From Ruminococcus sp. AF46-10NS (GTDB taxonomy: Bacteria > Bacillota > Clostridia > Lachnospirales > Lachnospiraceae), in NCBI RefSeq assembly GCF_003474435.1, contig NZ_QRNF01000005.1:70303-134302 (forward strand): 64,000 nt of DNA. The letters are read 5' to 3'. A program made the position numbers and the translations under genes. Position 1 is the stretch's first letter, and each line of letters starts with the position of its first letter. This document shows, in pieces, positions 38,825 to 47,787 of this stretch. The notes beneath the pieces are model-generated. The model did no database searches and had not been told where the DNA came from. It worked only from the letters and a program-made list of their open reading frames with translations.

Positions 38825-39795
38825 GCTGAAACTCCATAGCCCGCCTCCTTTTCCCGCTGTTTCGTCTGTACCCGACGTACCATACTTCCATAAAATGCTG
38901 CAAGGATCTGCTGGAACAAAGTTCCGATCATAACCGGAAACAGTACTTCTGCCGGAAAATACGCTCCTGCAATTACAGCTCCTGCACTGATGTTTCTCAT
39001 ACCGGAACCATAGATCATGGAAACTGTAGACTGTTTATTCTGCTTCGTGAAAATCGCGATCAGCCAGCCGATAGCATAACCTCCAGCTGCCAGAACAAGG
39101 ATCGTTGCTGCTACTTCCAGTCTTTCTCCATTGAGGTGTTTCATATACGGGGAAACCTTGGAGGAATTGGATGTCACCACGAATATCAGGCATATTTTTG
39201 AAAAAGGAGCCAGTTTGAATGGCCAGGTCTCCATTACTTTTCCATGGCTGAACTCATTCAGACACATGGCAAGAACTGCCGGAAGAGCGATCATAAATAC
39301 CAGCTCTTTCATCATTCCCACGGTATCCATCTTCACACTGGATCCTACCAATATCTTCAGAGCTGCAGGAATCAGAAACGGGGCCAGGATCGTATCGATC
39401 ACAACCAGGGAAAGAGAAAGCGGACTGTTTCCATTATAGATCGACACCCACATTAAGCTGACCACAGCTGTGGGAACTGAAAATTCCAGAACCATTCCTA
39501 TAATATAATTTGCATTTCCAGGAAACAGAAAATGTCCCAGACCGCAGGCGATCACTGGTACAAGAACATGAAGCACAAGCAGCATCAAAATCAGCGGAAG
39601 CGGTCTCTTAAATACATCTGCCACATCCCTGAATCTGGACTTCAGTGCGCCGACAAACGTCATAAACGCAAAAGCATAAGTAACATACGGTACACCATGC
39701 TTCGCAATATCCGGAAAAAACACGCCCGTCAGAAGACAGACAGGCGTTACAAAAGCCATCCATTTCTCTATAAAACTGTTAAATTTTCCAAGCAT
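38821..39795 (-). CDS. BASS-family (bile acid:sodium symporter-like) transporter
   Basis: A 324-aa polytopic membrane protein of the SBF/BASS fold with about 9-10 helices. Conserved regions include EFSVPTAVVSLMWVSIYNGN (about 124-143) and SMIYGSGMRNISAGAVIAGAYF (about 263-284), the crossover-type segments that bind sodium and substrate. Relatives carry bile acids, pantoate, pyruvate or other organic anions. It overlaps the araC start, so the two are co-regulated. Its site beside the isomerase/kinase operon hints at uptake of a sugar-acid or metabolite for that pathway, but bile acids cannot be excluded. Confidence 0.82.
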   Translation of the reverse strand: MLGKFNSFIEKWMAFVTPVCLLTGVFFPDIAKHGVPYVTYAFAFMTFVGALKSRFRDVADVFKRPLPLILMLLVLHVLVPVIACGLGHFLFPGNANYIIGMVLEFSVPTAVVSLMWVSIYNGNSPLSLSLVVIDTILAPFLIPAALKILVGSSVKMDTVGMMKELVFMIALPAVLAMCLNEFSHGKVMETWPFKLAPFSKICLIFVVTSNSSKVSPYMKHLNGERLEVAATILVLAAGGYAIGWLIAIFTKQNKQSTVSMIYGSGMRNISAGAVIAGAYFPAEVLFPVMIGTLFQQILAAFYGSMVRRVQTKQREKEAGYGVSA

Positions 39796-39989
39796 TTTCC
39801 ACCTCTTATTTGTTTGTCTTTTTTACAGTTTAACACAAAAAAACACCTGTGCAAGAAAAATATAATCTGTTTTATGGCCAATTGCTGTCAAATATGGTAT
39901 GATAATACCCGTCAAAAAACGCAAAACCTGGCGGAATGCAAATCTCTGCCTGTATGATCATTTTTATGATCTGGAAAGCGAGGTAAAAA

Positions 39990-40931
39990 ATGATTTCTCT
40001 GATTATTCCGTGCTTTAATGAAGAAGAATCCCTTCCTCTTTTTTACCCGGAAGCGTCTTCTGTCCTTTCAAAAATGGACTGTGACTATGAATTTATTTTT
40101 GTAAATGATGGTTCCAGAGACCGAACCCTTGAGATTTTAAAAGAACTTTCAGAAAAAGATCCCCATGTGATCTATCTTTCTTTTTCCAGAAACTTCGGAA
40201 AAGAAGCTGCCATGTATGCAGGCTTCTGTAATGCAAGAGGAGATTACGTAGCTGTTATGGACGCTGATCTCCAGGATCCTCCATCTCTTCTCCCTGAAAT
40301 GATGGAAAAACTGGAATCAGGTGAATATGACAGTGTTGCGACAAGACGTGTCAGCCGTGACGGTGAGCCACCCATCCGGAGCTTTTTTGCCCGGAAATTC
40401 TATCAGATCATCAACAAGATCTCCGATGCAGATATTGTTGACGGTGCCAGAGATTTCCGTCTGATGAAACGCAGCATGGTGGATGCCATCATCTCAATGA
40501 GCGAATACAACCGTTTCTCCAAAGGAATCTTCGGATGGATCGGTTTCCGTACATATTGGCTCCCATATAAGAATGTCGAGCGTGTAGCCGGTGAAACAAA
40601 ATGGAATTTCTGGAAGCTTTTTAAATATGCAGTCAGCGGCATCATTAATTTTTCCCAGGCTCCCCTGACTATTGCTTCCTGGTTTGGAACTGCCATGACC
40701 GGATTCTCTTTCCTTACACTTATTATTATTATTATAAGAAAACTGATCTTTGATGATCCTGTTCAGGGCTGGGCTTCCATTATCTGCGTGATCATCTTTA
40801 TCGGCGGCCTGCAGCTTTTCTGTCTTGGAATTATGGGACAGTACATAGCCAAAACTTATATGGAGGTCAAGCACCGTCCCCATTATATTATATCAGAGTC
40901 CAATAAGAAGGACTTTACTCCCGTACACTGA
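39990..40931 (+). CDS. GT2 glycosyltransferase, undecaprenyl-phosphate sugar transferase type
   Basis: A 313-aa GtrB/DPM1-like glycosyltransferase that moves a sugar from a nucleotide donor to polyprenyl phosphate at the inner face of the membrane. The GT-A domain starts LIIPCFNEEESLPLF, with FVNDGSRDRT (about 37) and the DADLQDPP metal/donor motif (about 90). RDFRLMKRS (about 152) is typical of this group. Two C-terminal membrane helices (about 232-252 and 262-285) follow. It stands alone, transcribed opposite to its neighbours. It may supply a lipid-linked sugar for wall-polymer or glycoprotein decoration. Confidence 0.9.
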   Translation: MISLIIPCFNEEESLPLFYPEASSVLSKMDCDYEFIFVNDGSRDRTLEILKELSEKDPHVIYLSFSRNFGKEAAMYAGFCNARGDYVAVMDADLQDPPSLLPEMMEKLESGEYDSVATRRVSRDGEPPIRSFFARKFYQIINKISDADIVDGARDFRLMKRSMVDAIISMSEYNRFSKGIFGWIGFRTYWLPYKNVERVAGETKWNFWKLFKYAVSGIINFSQAPLTIASWFGTAMTGFSFLTLIIIIIRKLIFDDPVQGWASIICVIIFIGGLQLFCLGIMGQYIAKTYMEVKHRPHYIISESNKKDFTPVH

Positions 40932-40936
40932 TCTTT

Positions 40937-41500
40937 CTATTCTGTCGGCAGCTCTACCACCTGATATTCGTGGCCGAGGGCCGGCAGAATTTTTTCTTTT
41001 ACATCACTGGTTTTCATCAGAAGACTCGAAGTATTGATACACGGATGGCACCCGAAATATTCTTCTTCCAGCACTTCCTTATCAATCACCAGATGAACTC
41101 TTTTTTCCTTATCAAAGATCAGTCCCATCAAGCTAAGTGAACCTGGTGTGATGTTCAGATACTCTTCCATCTGCTCCCCGTCTGCAAAAGAAAGCCTTGC
41201 TGTTCCGATCTGTCTGGACAGAAACTTCGTCTTAAACGGTTTCTCTGCCGGGATCAGAAGCAGGTAGAAATCGGTTTTCTGACGATTGCAGAGAAACAGA
41301 TTTTTACATATTTTTGCACCCAGAAGTTTGTCTACTTCCTCGCAGGCTTCCATTGTCATCAGTGCCTCATGATCTGCTCTTTTATATTCAATTCCCAGAC
41401 TGTCCAGAAAATCATACACCTGGATTTCCTTCTCCAGACGTCCTGACGGATCTTCCGGTCTTCCTGTGTAGATGGTTTTATCAATTCTTGGTTCTTCCAT
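40937..41500 (-). CDS. ProX/YbaK-type aminoacyl-tRNA deacylase
   Basis: Editing-domain protein of 187 aa (YbaK/ProX family) that removes wrongly attached amino acids, such as Ala or Cys, from tRNA-Pro. Conserved elements are YKRADHEALMTMEA (about 38), AKICKNLFLCNRQKTDFYLLLIP (about 61), the SFADGEQMEEYLNITPGSLSLMGL region (about 103) and the C-terminal FGCHPCINTSSLLM (about 150). This layout fits ProX (PrdX, ProXp-ala) better than YbaK. It is followed after a short gap by crcB upstream on the same strand. Confidence 0.9.
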   Translation of the reverse strand: MEEPRIDKTIYTGRPEDPSGRLEKEIQVYDFLDSLGIEYKRADHEALMTMEACEEVDKLLGAKICKNLFLCNRQKTDFYLLLIPAEKPFKTKFLSRQIGTARLSFADGEQMEEYLNITPGSLSLMGLIFDKEKRVHLVIDKEVLEEEYFGCHPCINTSSLLMKTSDVKEKILPALGHEYQVVELPTE

Positions 41501-41521
41501 GGTTTTCCTCCTGTTTTCGTT

Positions 41522-41887
41522 TTATCTTACAAGCAGCTGTCCTCCAAAAACAGCCAGAACTCCAAGCACCGCACTTAATATCACATAAAGAAGTGCAAGT
41601 CCTGTCTGTCCTTTTTCCATCATGGTTCCTGTCTCATAGGCAAAGGTTGAAAATGTTGTAAAGCCTCCGCAGATCCCTGCTTTCAGAAACAGCACAAGCT
41701 TTGGATTCAATGCAGTATTTTTTGCAGCTGCAGCTGCGATGATCCCGATCACAAATGCTCCTATCACATTGGTGATCAATGTTTTTACAGGAAATCCCTG
41801 ACTGGTTTCTATGGGCAGAAGTCCCAGAAGATATCTGCACACAGATCCAATAAAGCCTCCCATTCCTACAAATAAACAGTTTATCAT
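41522..41887 (-). CDS. crcB: Fluoride channel CrcB/Fluc
   Basis: Small fluoride-exporting channel, 121 aa with four membrane helices; it works as an antiparallel dimer. Motifs are GGFIGSVCRYLLG (about 10-22), LITNVIGAFVIG (about 36-47, with the pore Asn) and GICGGFTTFSTFAYE (about 69-83, with the phenylalanine-box residues). The start is ATG at 41887 with GGGAGGG about 8 bases before it. Firmicutes often carry two crcB genes in tandem; only one is here, so it must homodimerise or have a distant partner. I found no fluoride riboswitch in the short leader. Confidence 0.94.
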   Translation of the reverse strand: MINCLFVGMGGFIGSVCRYLLGLLPIETSQGFPVKTLITNVIGAFVIGIIAAAAAKNTALNPKLVLFLKAGICGGFTTFSTFAYETGTMMEKGQTGLALLYVILSAVLGVLAVFGGQLLVR

Positions 41888-41906
41888 CTTTCTTCCCTCC
41901 CACTGC

Positions 41907-41935
41907 ATTATAGCAATCCGCTAAACGATCTGCAA
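41907..41935 (-). promoter_or_regulatory. crcB promoter
   Basis: Minus-strand TTGCAG (41935-41930), 17-bp spacer, TATAAT (41912-41907). The leader is only about 13 nt, too short for a riboswitch. Confidence 0.75.
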
Positions 41936-42073
41936 CCCGGCAATGTTCGAAGAATAATACATCCGCAGCGGTTCGGTTCATGATATACTGAACTTATAAG
42001 CACGCAGGAAATGTCGTACTTCACATAGATTTCTCAACTCCTGTACACCCATTGCACCAGAAAGGAAATCAAT

Positions 42074-42526
42074 ATGAACAACCGAACTGCCGTTAATCAC
42101 AAGATCCGCAAGCATTTCAATGAGCTGATCTACAATGTAGCCCGTTATACTGAGATTGTTCTGTCCATTGTGATCCTGATTGTGATCGCACTGTCTGGTC
42201 TTCGGCTGATCTATACAACAGCCGGTACTTCCATACTGAATATGGACACGGACTTTTTTACCACCTTCCTGTCACAGGCTTTGTCCCTTGTGGTAGGTGT
42301 TGAGTTTGTAAAAATGCTCTGCCGTCATTCAGCACAGACTGTTGTGGAAGTTCTGCTTTTTGCCACTGCAAGGCAAATGGTCGTGGAACATCTTGAGCCT
42401 ACACAGACGCTGATCGGGATCATTGGAATTGGCATTCTTTTTGCCATCCGAAAGTATCTCATGACAGACAGTGACGACATGGTGACGCATCATCATATAA
42501 AAATCGCTGAAAATAACGATCATTAA
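42074..42526 (+). CDS. PsiE-like membrane protein
   Basis: A 150-aa protein with about four hydrophobic segments (27-47, 66-80, 85-100, 108-127), resembling the phosphate-starvation-inducible PsiE family. It has VEFVKMLCRHSAQTVVEVLLFATARQMVVEH, typical of PsiE-like proteins, and ends in a His/Asp-rich tail (SDDMVTHHHIKIAENNDH). Its biochemical function is unknown. An AAAGGAAAT site precedes the ATG. It stands alone and is followed by a strong terminator. Confidence 0.7.
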   Translation: MNNRTAVNHKIRKHFNELIYNVARYTEIVLSIVILIVIALSGLRLIYTTAGTSILNMDTDFFTTFLSQALSLVVGVEFVKMLCRHSAQTVVEVLLFATARQMVVEHLEPTQTLIGIIGIGILFAIRKYLMTDSDDMVTHHHIKIAENNDH

Positions 42527-42608
42527 ATCTACCACAAACTTCGATGATCAGTGTCGAGAATCTTACTTTCTCATCCCAACGGCAGCATTCAGCTTAGTTA
42601 CATCTGAC

Positions 42609-42668
42609 ACAGAAACAGCCTGTATCAATGCTATGAATGTAAAGCATTTGATACAGGCTGTTTCTATG
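42609..42668. terminator. Strong bidirectional terminator
   Basis: AGAAACAGCCTGTATCAA pairs with TTGATACAGGCTGTTTCT, extended by TGC/GCA, with T-rich sequence on the right. It lies between the PsiE-like gene (plus) and the GH78-like gene (minus). Confidence 0.85.
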
Positions 42669-42743
42669 ATTTTATTTCTATTTTCTTATAAGGAATTAAT
42701 TATGGTTCGGTTGGATTATGTAAATTTAATATTCAAATAATTC

Positions 42744-44309
42744 TTAAAAATATTTTCTCAGAAGATATGTCGGTGTGCAGCTCCATGCGTGGCAGTAACT
42801 GTTTACAATACTGGAACCATACGGTGACTCAGCAGGATTTTCCGGATTGTAAAGTTCCCAGAAAGTATCTGCTCCGTGTCCGATCATTCCGCCCCAGTAG
42901 TATTTCATATAATCCATAGCCTGCTCTTTTTTGCCGGTGAGCAGAAGAGCCTCTACAAAATGATGGTTCATATACGGGGAAACCATACCTTTCTCCGGTT
43001 TCAGTGCGATCACCCGATCAAGGATCTCTTCGCATGTTTTCACATCAGCAACCTCTGCAAGGATCATCCATACCTGATTTGCATAGTTGATCTGACGCTC
43101 TTTTCCGCTTACAAAAAGTCCTGCTTTCTCATCATAGAGATATTTCCAGGCAGCCTCTGTTTTCAGACGGATCTCCTCAGACATTTTCTCTGCCTCAGCT
43201 GCATCTCCAAGGATCTCTGCGATCTTCTGAACACGTTTTGCACAGTAGATGTAAACGCCCTGGACACCACACTGTTTGTCCAGTCCCTCTGTCCAGTCGA
43301 TAAATCCCCAGAATCCTTCCTGATCTTTCAGGATATGCTTCTCATTGAACTGCTCTGCTGCAACTTCCATCTGACAGTATGCACATTTGCTCAGGTCTTT
43401 CAAAGTTTCCATATCACCGCATGCCTGATAATAATCATAAAGTGCCGCTCCAAAAAACATGGAGTAATCCAGAAGGAATGTATCATCTGCGATCACTTCC
43501 GGTTCTGTAAACAGGCAGGCGCTTACCTGACCATTGTCCTTTGTCTGTCCTGCAAAAAGATACAGGCAGCGTTTTACAAGGTCATAATTTTTGAATGTTT
43601 CATAGTTTGCCAGAGCCTGCAGTCTCAGGTCGCCAAGCCACAGACGGCGGTCTCTCTTAGGGCCATCCTCAAAAACATCCTGCATACAGTTCTGCAGTGT
43701 ACGAAGGCTGACACGGTCCAGCTTTTTCGCCATTTCATCGTCCGTTTCAACCGGTTTCACATCGTCCAGGCTGACAGAAGAAACGCTGCGGCATACAACA
43801 TCCTCTACTACCAGCTGCCATTTCATTGATGTATCAATTGTCTCGATCTCAAGATAGCGGAATGCATATCTTCTCGGAAGTACCAGTGTTGCAGGAAGTA
43901 CGTCGATATGGAACCACTCCTCCTGGATCCATCCGCGGCTGATCCATCCGTCATACTCCTCTGATTTCTCAGTCATTTCTTTTGCGATCTCACCGAATTT
44001 CAGTTTAAAAAATGCCGGTGCATCCTGCGGGCTTCCAACAGAAGCAAGCTTCAGAGTCACATATCCAACCTGGTGATCTCCGAAATCCAGGCAAAGCTTA
44101 TCACCTTTTTTCATATGATAATTCTTCATGTTATCCACAGAATCTCTGTGAAGAACTTCCGGATATACACCGTCAGTCTCACGGATATCCACAATCTCAA
44201 CCGGATGTACCAGAGTTTCTTTTAACTGTGGTGCACAATCTCCTGCTTTTTTCAGGAAATCTTCGTTGGACACACGTACCATGTCTAAATCAATGCTTAC
44301 TTCTGCCAT
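42744..44309 (-). CDS. Short GH78-like six-hairpin glycosidase
   Basis: A 521-aa protein related to the 653-aa rhamnosidase-like enzyme. A beta-sandwich N-terminus with DFGDHQVGYVTLKLAS (about 75-90) is followed by an (alpha/alpha)6 barrel with FEDGPKRDRRLWLGDLR (about 213-229), and a closing region GGMIGHGADTFWELYNPENP (about 482-501), where the GH78 acidic residues fall. It lacks the C-terminal beta-domain of the longer enzyme and ends at YLLRKYF. There is no signal peptide. It is divergent from an AraC gene (44608). Probably acts on imported rhamnosides or similar deoxy-sugar glycosides; the substrate is unproven. Confidence 0.82.
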   Translation of the reverse strand: MAEVSIDLDMVRVSNEDFLKKAGDCAPQLKETLVHPVEIVDIRETDGVYPEVLHRDSVDNMKNYHMKKGDKLCLDFGDHQVGYVTLKLASVGSPQDAPAFFKLKFGEIAKEMTEKSEEYDGWISRGWIQEEWFHIDVLPATLVLPRRYAFRYLEIETIDTSMKWQLVVEDVVCRSVSSVSLDDVKPVETDDEMAKKLDRVSLRTLQNCMQDVFEDGPKRDRRLWLGDLRLQALANYETFKNYDLVKRCLYLFAGQTKDNGQVSACLFTEPEVIADDTFLLDYSMFFGAALYDYYQACGDMETLKDLSKCAYCQMEVAAEQFNEKHILKDQEGFWGFIDWTEGLDKQCGVQGVYIYCAKRVQKIAEILGDAAEAEKMSEEIRLKTEAAWKYLYDEKAGLFVSGKERQINYANQVWMILAEVADVKTCEEILDRVIALKPEKGMVSPYMNHHFVEALLLTGKKEQAMDYMKYYWGGMIGHGADTFWELYNPENPAESPYGSSIVNSYCHAWSCTPTYLLRKYF

Positions 44310-44481
44310 GTTTTTCTCCTCTCAGATATGTAATATTCTTTTATGATCTTAAATGCTATGTGCTGTTGTAAAATCAGTTCCCGTTTCTTAAACAAAGTAT
44401 CTGATACCGCAGCTATTCTCTATCTGCATTCATCACTCCGAAAGCTTTCTGCTCTACTCTATATCTTAGCGTTTCCGTTAT

Positions 44482-44487
44482 ATTATA
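44482..44487 (-). promoter_or_regulatory. -10 box of the short GH78-like gene
   Basis: Minus-strand TATAAT with TTG before it but no recognisable -35 at 16-18 bp, as expected of an AraC-activated promoter. The 298-bp divergent gap (44310-44607) holds no gene. Confidence 0.45.
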
Positions 44488-44607
44488 CAAGTGCGTTTTT
44501 TTCGGAAAAGAACTGATATTTTTTTCGTTCTTTCTGCGTTCTGCAATCTGTGATATACTGAAAAAAAACTGATTTTCACCAAATTACTTATCTGGAAAGG
44601 AACCTCC

Positions 44608-45662
44608 ATGCAGATCTCCAAATCAGATTTTCATCAGTATCTCTCAGAATACACAGAAGATGAGATTTTTTACCGAAATATTTATCTTCAGAAAAAAGAA
44701 CACCCGGAAACCTTCCAGGAATATCTTCACAGCCTGGATCCGGATTACATCCGTGACCAACGACTGTATGTCCCGGAGCTTCGTCAGGACCATGGTTCCT
44801 TATCTTGGCGAGAACGATATGTTCGCAAACATTCCAGAGAATATCATTATCAGCAAGCATTACCGCTATACTCCGGAGTTTACCCATAAACATGATTTTT
44901 TTGAGATCCTCTGTATTTATGACGGTGCTGTGAGCAATCAGATCCAGGGAATCCATCATACTCTGCATACAGGAGATATCTGCATCATACCGCCTAATAC
45001 CCGGCACAGCCTGGGAGTTTTTGATGACAGCCTTGCCTTTAATATTATCGTGCGGGCATCTACTTTTCAGAGTACTTTCTTTCAGTCGCTTGCTGCTGAC
45101 AGCGCACTTGCGAAATTTTTTTTTCCATGTGCTCTATCAGAAAACAGAGGGAAATTTCCTGATCTTTCATGCAGGAGAAGACGCGCAGATCCGTTCCACA
45201 CTGGAGGATCTTTATATCGAATATATGCTCCACGCCAGATACCGCTCCGCTTTCCTTAACGCCCAGCTGATGATGCTGTGGGCCCAGCTTTTGCGCTATC
45301 ATGAGAATGATATTGAATCCATTCTCACAAAATCTTCCGGCAACAGCAGTATTCCGGAGATTCTGAATTATCTCAGCCAGAATTACCGTACAGCCACACT
45401 CCATGACACTGCTGCACATTTCGGATACAGCACCTCCCATTTCAGCACACTTATCAGGGAAGGTACAGGCCGCACTTTTCTTACTATTATAAAAGAGCTG
45501 AAGCTCAGCCAGGCCAGCCGTGCATTGCGGGAAACCTCTCTAAGTATCAGCTCCATCTGTGAGCTTACCGGATATGAAAATCCGGAGCATTTTATGAGAT
45601 TATTTAAAAAGACATATGGGATGACCCCCGGAGAATACAGGAAGGAGCACCGTGAAAATTAA
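44608..45662 (+). pseudogene. AraC-family regulator, two single-base insertions
   Basis: Regulator with an N-terminal region of about 60 residues (ISKSDFHQYLSEYTEDEIFY), a cupin sensor (RYTPEFTHKHDFFEILCIYDG, HTGDICIIPPNTRHSL) and a C-terminal AraC domain (TLHDTAAHFGYSTSHFSTLIREGTGRTFL, ISSICELTGYENPEHFMRLFKKTYG). Two extra bases break it. Near 44790, CAGGACCATGG stands where CAGGACATGG would continue D-M-V-P-Y-L-G. At 45115-45124 a run of nine T stands where eight would continue K-F-F-F-H-V-L-Y. Removing both gives 350 aa. AAAGGAACC precedes the ATG. It is divergent from the short GH78-like gene. Confidence 0.82.
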
Positions 45663-46405
45663 ATTTTATCCAGTTCCGCCTTTGCCGCCTGCACAGCTTT
45701 CTCACTGGTCTGGTAAATAGTATATTCACTTAAAGAAGGCAGTCCCATATTAACGCCGTTCTTCCGATATTCCATCCTGCTGTCCAGTTCTGTTTTTCCA
45801 GACATATGATATGCAGTTACTCCGCTGAGAGGATAAAGTTCTCTGATTGCTTCTGCGCAGATTTCTCCGCCTGCCTGAATCTGAATCCTTCCAGCTGCCT
45901 GCTCTTTTAGTTCTTTTAATAATACAGCTCCTTTTAACGCACTGTTCTGCTGCCCGGATGTAAGAATGGTATGAATACCCAGCTTTACTGCCTGCTCCAG
46001 TGTCGTTTTCGGATCTCTGCACACATCAAATGCCCTGTGAAGTGTAACAGACATCCCTTCTGTCGTTTCCATTAATTTTTCCATACGTTGGATATCCAGA
46101 GTTCCGTCCGGCAAAAGCATGCCGATCACCACACCTTCTGCTCCCAGTTCCCGGTACATTGCCGCTTCCGCACAAAGCATTTCAAACTCAAATTGTGTAT
46201 AGCAGAAATCTCCGAACCGCGGTCTCAACAAAACATGAATCGGAATTTTGCTGTATTTCCGGATCGTTTCAAATAATTTGCAGCTGGGTGTCGTTCCTCC
46301 GATCACCAGATTCTGACAAAGTTCCAGGCGATCTGCTCCACCTCTTTCTGCTGCAAGTGCAGATTCCACAGAATCCACACAGACTTCCAGGATTTTTGGG
46401 TTCAT
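45659..46405 (-). CDS. cutC: CutC family protein
   Basis: TIM-barrel protein of the CutC family, 248 aa, historically linked to copper homeostasis, with doubtful biochemistry. It has the conserved start LEVCVDSVESALAAERGGADRLELC, then HVLLRPRFGDFCYTQFE, VTLHRAFDVCRDP and ILTSGQQNSAL. The start ATG at 46405 overlaps the exchanger stop (TAATG), giving translational coupling; an ATG three codons upstream is possible. Its stop overlaps the convergent araC stop by 4 bases. Confidence 0.93.
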   Translation of the reverse strand: MNPKILEVCVDSVESALAAERGGADRLELCQNLVIGGTTPSCKLFETIRKYSKIPIHVLLRPRFGDFCYTQFEFEMLCAEAAMYRELGAEGVVIGMLLPDGTLDIQRMEKLMETTEGMSVTLHRAFDVCRDPKTTLEQAVKLGIHTILTSGQQNSALKGAVLLKELKEQAAGRIQIQAGGEICAEAIRELYPLSGVTAYHMSGKTELDSRMEYRKNGVNMGLPSLSEYTIYQTSEKAVQAAKAELDKI

Positions 46406-47412
46406 TATCTCCATATAATATACCCCGCATAGATCAGATACAGGCACACCATGGAGATTCCCTCTTTTCGACTAATCTTTCGCTTTGTCGCAGCGTAGAT
46501 CCACACGATCAGGGTAAATCCGATCAGGATTGCAATGTCAATAATATTCTCCCGGATCAGCGCTACCGGATTGATTGCTGAAGCAATTCCAAGAACCATC
46601 AGAATATTAAAAATATTAGAACCTACCGCATTTCCCACTGCCATATCCACTTCGTTCTTTCTGGCTGCGACAACAGAGGTCACAAGTTCCGGAAGGGATG
46701 TTCCAATAGAAACAATGGTCAGTCCCACCAGTGTCTGGCTCATTCCAAGATCAATGGCAATGCGGCTGGCAGCATCTACGGTAAGATCTCCGCCAAAAGC
46801 AATGGCAAGTGCACCTCCCACAATAAAGAGGATACTCTTCGGCCAGGAAAGGATGCCGATTTCTTCTTCCAGCTCTTCAATTCCTTCGATCTCCATATTT
46901 TTTCCTGCTGCTCTGGCCTTCATGGCACTTCGGATCATCGCAACAATATAACCTGCAAAAAATCCCAGCATAATTATTCCATCCAGATGGCCAAGTCTCA
47001 TTCCGATCTTATCTCCCACCGCCAGGATTCCAAGTCCCAGAAGGAGGAACGCGCAGATCATTGAAAAAGGAATATCTCTCTTAATAGTTTCCTTCTGCAC
47101 CAGGATCGGTGTCAGGATGGAACAGACTCCAACAACTACCATCAGATTAAAAATATTGGAACCTACTACATTGCTGACTGCGAGTTCGTTATTGTTGACC
47201 AGAGATGCAGTTACGCTGACTGCAGTTTCCGGTAACGATGTTCCCATTGCCACAATAGTAAGCCCGATGATGATCGGCGGAACTTTCAGTCTCTTTGCAA
47301 TGCTGGAACTTCCCTCTACAAAGAAGTCCGCCCCCTTCATCAGAAAAGCAAAGCCGATCACAAGAAAAACTAACACAAGGATCAGGGGTGAGCTGTTTAC
47401 CAGATTTTCCAT
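46405..47412 (-). CDS. Calcium/sodium antiporter (CaCA family, YrbG-like)
   Basis: Membrane exchanger of about 335 aa with ten helices in two inverted repeats. Each repeat carries an alpha motif: GLTIVAMGTSLPETAVS with NVVGSNIFNL (about 55-95), and GLTIVSIGTSLPELVTS with NAVGSNIFNI (about 240-280). These hold the ion-binding Glu and Ser/Thr residues. A charged loop (EIEGIEELEEEIG, about 177-189) sits between the halves. The start ATG at 47412 is preferred. It is coupled to cutC by a one-base stop/start overlap, suggesting a joint cation-homeostasis unit. Confidence 0.93.
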   Translation of the reverse strand: MENLVNSSPLILVLVFLVIGFAFLMKGADFFVEGSSSIAKRLKVPPIIIGLTIVAMGTSLPETAVSVTASLVNNNELAVSNVVGSNIFNLMVVVGVCSILTPILVQKETIKRDIPFSMICAFLLLGLGILAVGDKIGMRLGHLDGIIMLGFFAGYIVAMIRSAMKARAAGKNMEIEGIEELEEEIGILSWPKSILFIVGGALAIAFGGDLTVDAASRIAIDLGMSQTLVGLTIVSIGTSLPELVTSVVAARKNEVDMAVGNAVGSNIFNILMVLGIASAINPVALIRENIIDIAILIGFTLIVWIYAATKRKISRKEGISMVCLYLIYAGYIIWR

Positions 47413-47540
47413 TTTTCTTCTTCTCACTTTCTGTTTTCATTTTCCATGACCTGAGGATTCATTGCCCTGCCTGCAATCCTGAGCCAAATATCTTTTTATG
47501 ACATTGGAACATTACAAAGTAATTTCCTGTGACATAAAAA

Positions 47541-47592
47541 AGACCCATGTATGCCTTGCTATAATAAAATATAGCAAAGCATACATGAGTCT
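47541..47592 (-). terminator. Terminator of the HAD hydrolase gene
   Basis: GACTCATGTATGC and GCATACATGGGTC, with inner TTGCTATA/TATAGCAA, form a long stem followed by TTTTTT on the minus strand. Confidence 0.88.
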
Positions 47593-47787
47593 CATTCTTT
47601 AAGATTTGCCAAGTTTTCAAAAAAACCGGGGCTGTTGACAAATCACACTTACGTGCGAACTACTCCCTCATGGAATTGAATTTTTCATTTTTTCAATTTA
47701 ACAGAATTTTTTTGAAAAGTCAACCCCTGGCCGGTGACTTTTATTTACTCTTTTATTTACTGAAAGCACATATTATATATATCTTTA

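Noticed and set aside
41888..42073. Fluoride riboswitch ahead of crcB
   Set aside because: The promoter lies too close to the gene and none of the conserved riboswitch segments is visible.
42876..43829. A 317-aa plus-strand open frame
   Set aside because: It lies fully inside the GH78-like gene on the other strand, has Cys/His/Phe-rich unlikely composition and no ribosome site.
44310..44607. CcpA cre site near the short GH78-like promoter
   Set aside because: GGAAACGCTAAG resembles cre but misses two conserved positions.
45115..45124. Programmed ribosomal frameshifting at the T9 run
   Set aside because: The gene carries a second unrelated indel near 44790, and no slippery-site stimulators are seen; length error or slippage is simpler.
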